Positions 61,177 to 64,000 of a stretch of DNA of 64,000 bases are shown here, in pieces. Under the pieces are notes generated by a model. The model ran no database searches and had not been told where the DNA came from. It worked only from the letters and a program-made list of their open reading frames with translations. The translations under genes were made by a program, and so were the position numbers. This DNA is from Tyto alba (lineage: Eukaryota; Chordata; Aves; Strigiformes; Tytonidae): assembly GCF_018691265.1 (NCBI RefSeq), contig NW_024881282.1, positions 27,430,899 through 27,494,898 on the forward strand, in the 5' to 3' direction. Position 1 is the first letter of the stretch. Every line of letters begins with the position of its first letter.

Positions 61177-64000
61177 TTTGTGAAGATTTCCTTTCCTTTT
61201 ATTAAGTAGAGAAATTAGGTTAGTCGCCACACTGTTTTAAATTATTCAGACTTCATGTTTGTATAATGTTATTTAATTTGCAGCCTAAAAGGAAGGAGTG
61301 ATATGCTTGTATGTGAGAAATTACAATGACTGATACACCTTGGGGAGAGATGTAGCTTTTCAATAATTCTCTGGTCCTTCCTTAATTTCCATAATCTACT
61401 TAACTGTAACAAAAATCAGGAGGTCTATCCTGGTTAAATGCTCTCATTATGGTTTATTTTCTCCTTCTAAGTTAGGAAATATGTTGGCCTACTTCTCTGA
61501 TTAGATAACCTAAATTCTTTGCCTCTCATTTATTTTTGGATAACTAGTGAATTCCTTAGATTTATTTTTCAATTAGTTAAACTAGGGAGGTAGAGTCTTT
61601 TATATATCTGCTCTGATGATGATAGTGGATATGTCTTCAGATAGTATTTTATGTCTGTATTATATATAACATGCCACCTTGGATTGTTAGGCTTCAGAGA
61701 AATACCTATAACCATGTGATTACGGTATACAATAGTCTGTGAAAACTGGGATTTATTTCTCCTATTTTAGTTGCAGAGATCTACAGCTGGGCTAATCCTC
61801 TTATCAATATTCCGTACTTGAGAGAAACAGGCACTTCTAAGAAGTGATTCATCTGACCTATTTCAAATGTCCGCTTTAGAAAGAGATTAATTTTGCCCTG
61901 CTAGAACTTATTTCTTTCCACTGGCAACATGGCTGTATTACTTCACAGACCATCATCTTTGCAGACATCGGCATTATATCAGACTCCTACTTCATATTAT
62001 TTCTTAGCTAGAATTATAATGTGCACATATGTTGTACAAGCCTGAGGTATCGGTAGTTCCCAAAGTAGGTTCCACTGTTTGTCTCCAAACAGATGTCAGT
62101 CTTGGGGCTTCATCCCACGGCTGTGTTAGCAAAAAAGAGCAAGAATGTGAGTGACTGAAAATAGTTAAATTTCCCACATTGTATGTGAGCCTAACAACTG
62201 TCTTGTCTCTAATTCACAGTCTTTTGTCTGCCTTTGTCACTACAGGGTCTCTTAAATATACTCCCTAAACTTCAATATTTCTTAATTCCATATCCTCAAG
62301 TTCAAAGTCTCTAATTTATGAGCCCTGTGTGCTGCAAAAATATCAAGTCTCCAAAGTGTGTATAAAAAGCCTGCAAGAAAGGTAAAATCTTTAATTGTAA
62401 TTTTTTGTCAGTTTACACATAAACTATGCCTCAAAGGAAGGATAACACAAGGTTTAAATTTATCGCTTTGAGCAATTCTATTTCAGATTTGTTCTGACCA
62501 ATGGAACAGAGAGTTTGAAATGGGCTTATTTTGTTATGAACAGTTTGTCACGTTCTTATATGCTGTGAACTGAAGGTTATGTTATTTTACCTCAGCTGAG
62601 GTTAGTTACCTAGTATACTAGTCTAGTTATCTAGACCTTTTTTTTAATCCAGATTTTTTTAAATCCAGCTATTTTTTCAAAGTTATATTCAGGGCATTGT
62701 AAAGGCCCATTAAAATAAAACACATTTCCTCTTTTCTCTGAACTGCCCAAGTATTGTGAGTTACTTTAAAAAGCTGTAGCTCATGGGTTTAGTACTTGAA
62801 GCCAACTCCGTCATGTCAGGATTTTCTAAACATGGATTTTATTTTCTTTCTCTTCACAGGAAAAGCGTATAAAATACTGATAATCTTTTTTAGACAGAAA
62901 ATAAGACAGAAGACCAAATGCTTTATTCAACGAACAGTCATATTTAATATTCAGTGCATCACATTACCTTTTCTTTTTTTTTTTTTTTTTTTTTAATGAC
63001 CACTTCTGACTGAAACCTTCTATATTGCAGTCTTCCAACTGTATTTTCATTCACAATTTTGGCAAAAATAGTTTCTACCAAAGACTGTAAGATTGAGCAG
63101 TTTATCAAAGAAGATCCTTCGGATCCTAGTATTTTGCTTAGTGTCCAATTTACTTGGGTTTATGCAATATATTTTTATTCCAAAAAGAAAGACATTTTTG
63201 TGCTGAAAATAACAGGATAAAATGCTAGAGTCACAGAGGAGGGCTAGATGACTTTGCAAAGCCCTCTTGACTCAGTCCTGCAGAGGTTATTTCTGTAGAG
63301 CATAAAAACTATGCTGGATTTTAAGAAATCTCAGAAACTCATCTGCAGTTGCTGGTTCATCCAGGAGTCTTTAATTTAATCGTCATGAAATGGACATGAA
63401 CACTAGGATTAGCAGGATCTTTCCAGGTTTCAAAAGCAGCAAACATATTTTCTGTCTACCTACATAAGGTTAGTGACACTCTTCTGTTTACAAGATAAAC
63501 ATCTCTAATTGTGTCCAGTATCTCCAAATACCATCAGAAAATTTGTCTTTTGAATTCCTTCAGACTGTATATGTGCCGAGAAGGTTTCATTGAGACAAGA
63601 GACAGTTCCAATATATTTCATACTTCCAGCCTTTATCAGTAAAGGCTGGTGGCCTTTCTTGAAGTGGGAACTGAATACCTAATATAAAAACTAATTTAAT
63701 TGCCTACAGCAAAAAAGCAAATCTGTCCCTGAAAAACAGTTAGATTTCAGCAGCTTAGAAATGGCATACTGTGTTGTATTCAGACCTGCTACTGTCAGAT
63801 GTCATTTATGTCTCAGGGTGATTTCTCTCCATTGCTGCCTAGGAGTTAAACCCTAGCAACCAAGGATAAGCTGATTTAGACACTACAAGTGTTATGTTTA
63901 AGGTAAATACCAAGAAAAAATAATGTATACAAAACATTAAAATGCATCTAAAATAACTCTTAAAACTACAAGAATCTTGTAGGATGCAATGAGTCTTATA
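61177..64000. other. AT-rich noncoding right end
   Basis: No gene or element is recognised. There is a 21-base T run at 62974-62994. An acceptor-like CTTCACAG near 62860 precedes a frame of about 45 codons that runs into that T run with no donor. The edge shows no truncated gene that can be identified. Confidence 0.65.

Noticed and set aside
1..64000. CRISPR arrays, rRNA, tRNA, complete provirus or multi-gene system
   Set aside because: No regularly spaced repeats, no tRNA-like fold with A and B boxes noticed, no gag-pol-env run and no clustered genes. A covariance-model scan would be needed to exclude small RNAs fully.

Overview
This window looks like nuclear DNA from a bird. The evidence is the repeats: a 5'-truncated chicken-repeat-1 (CR1) LINE that keeps the CR1 3' end and a piece of its reverse transcriptase, two older CR1-lineage remnants, and four solo LTRs. 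Three of those LTRs match ERVL-type LTRs that are common in bird genomes. The background is AT-rich and CpG-poor, with many introns' worth of stop codons, and there is no bacterial-style gene packing. The species cannot be told from this stretch.

Layout. 1-4377 is AT-rich noncoding DNA. 4378-7290 is a strong CpG island, the only promoter-like region, and it is unusual because six homopolymer runs of 18-30 bases break it up. 7291-18958 is AT-rich with a few simple repeats. 18959-19995 is a minus-strand ERVL-type solo LTR, followed 155 bases later by the best coding-exon candidate (20151-20304, plus strand). 20305-28944 is AT-rich and unassigned. 28945-31075 is a heavily decayed minus-strand CR1-lineage LINE. 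31076-35960 is unassigned and holds a 39-base T run. 35961-37512 is a younger CR1 (minus), followed by a 599-base minus-strand solo LTR (37653-38251). 38252-49388 is unassigned. 49389-50153 is a different solo LTR with a probable 4-base target duplication. 53946-54605 is a second ancient CR1 remnant. 55039-56076 is a plus-strand ERVL-type LTR related to the one at 19 kb. The remainder to 64000 is AT-rich, with one speculative two-exon open-frame model at 60618-61176 (minus).

No protein-coding gene can be named with confidence. The simplest reading is a CpG-island promoter and a large intron or intergenic domain around it. If 20151-20304 is a real exon, a plus-strand gene could start at the island and run rightward, but nothing in the sequence proves the link. 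Most open frames in the window are chance frames in GC-rich, homopolymer or LTR sequence. I found no CRISPR array, rRNA, recognisable tRNA or complete provirus, and no clear new multi-gene system. The points most worth checking are the homopolymer-studded island, the two candidate exon models, and the decayed CR1 copies.
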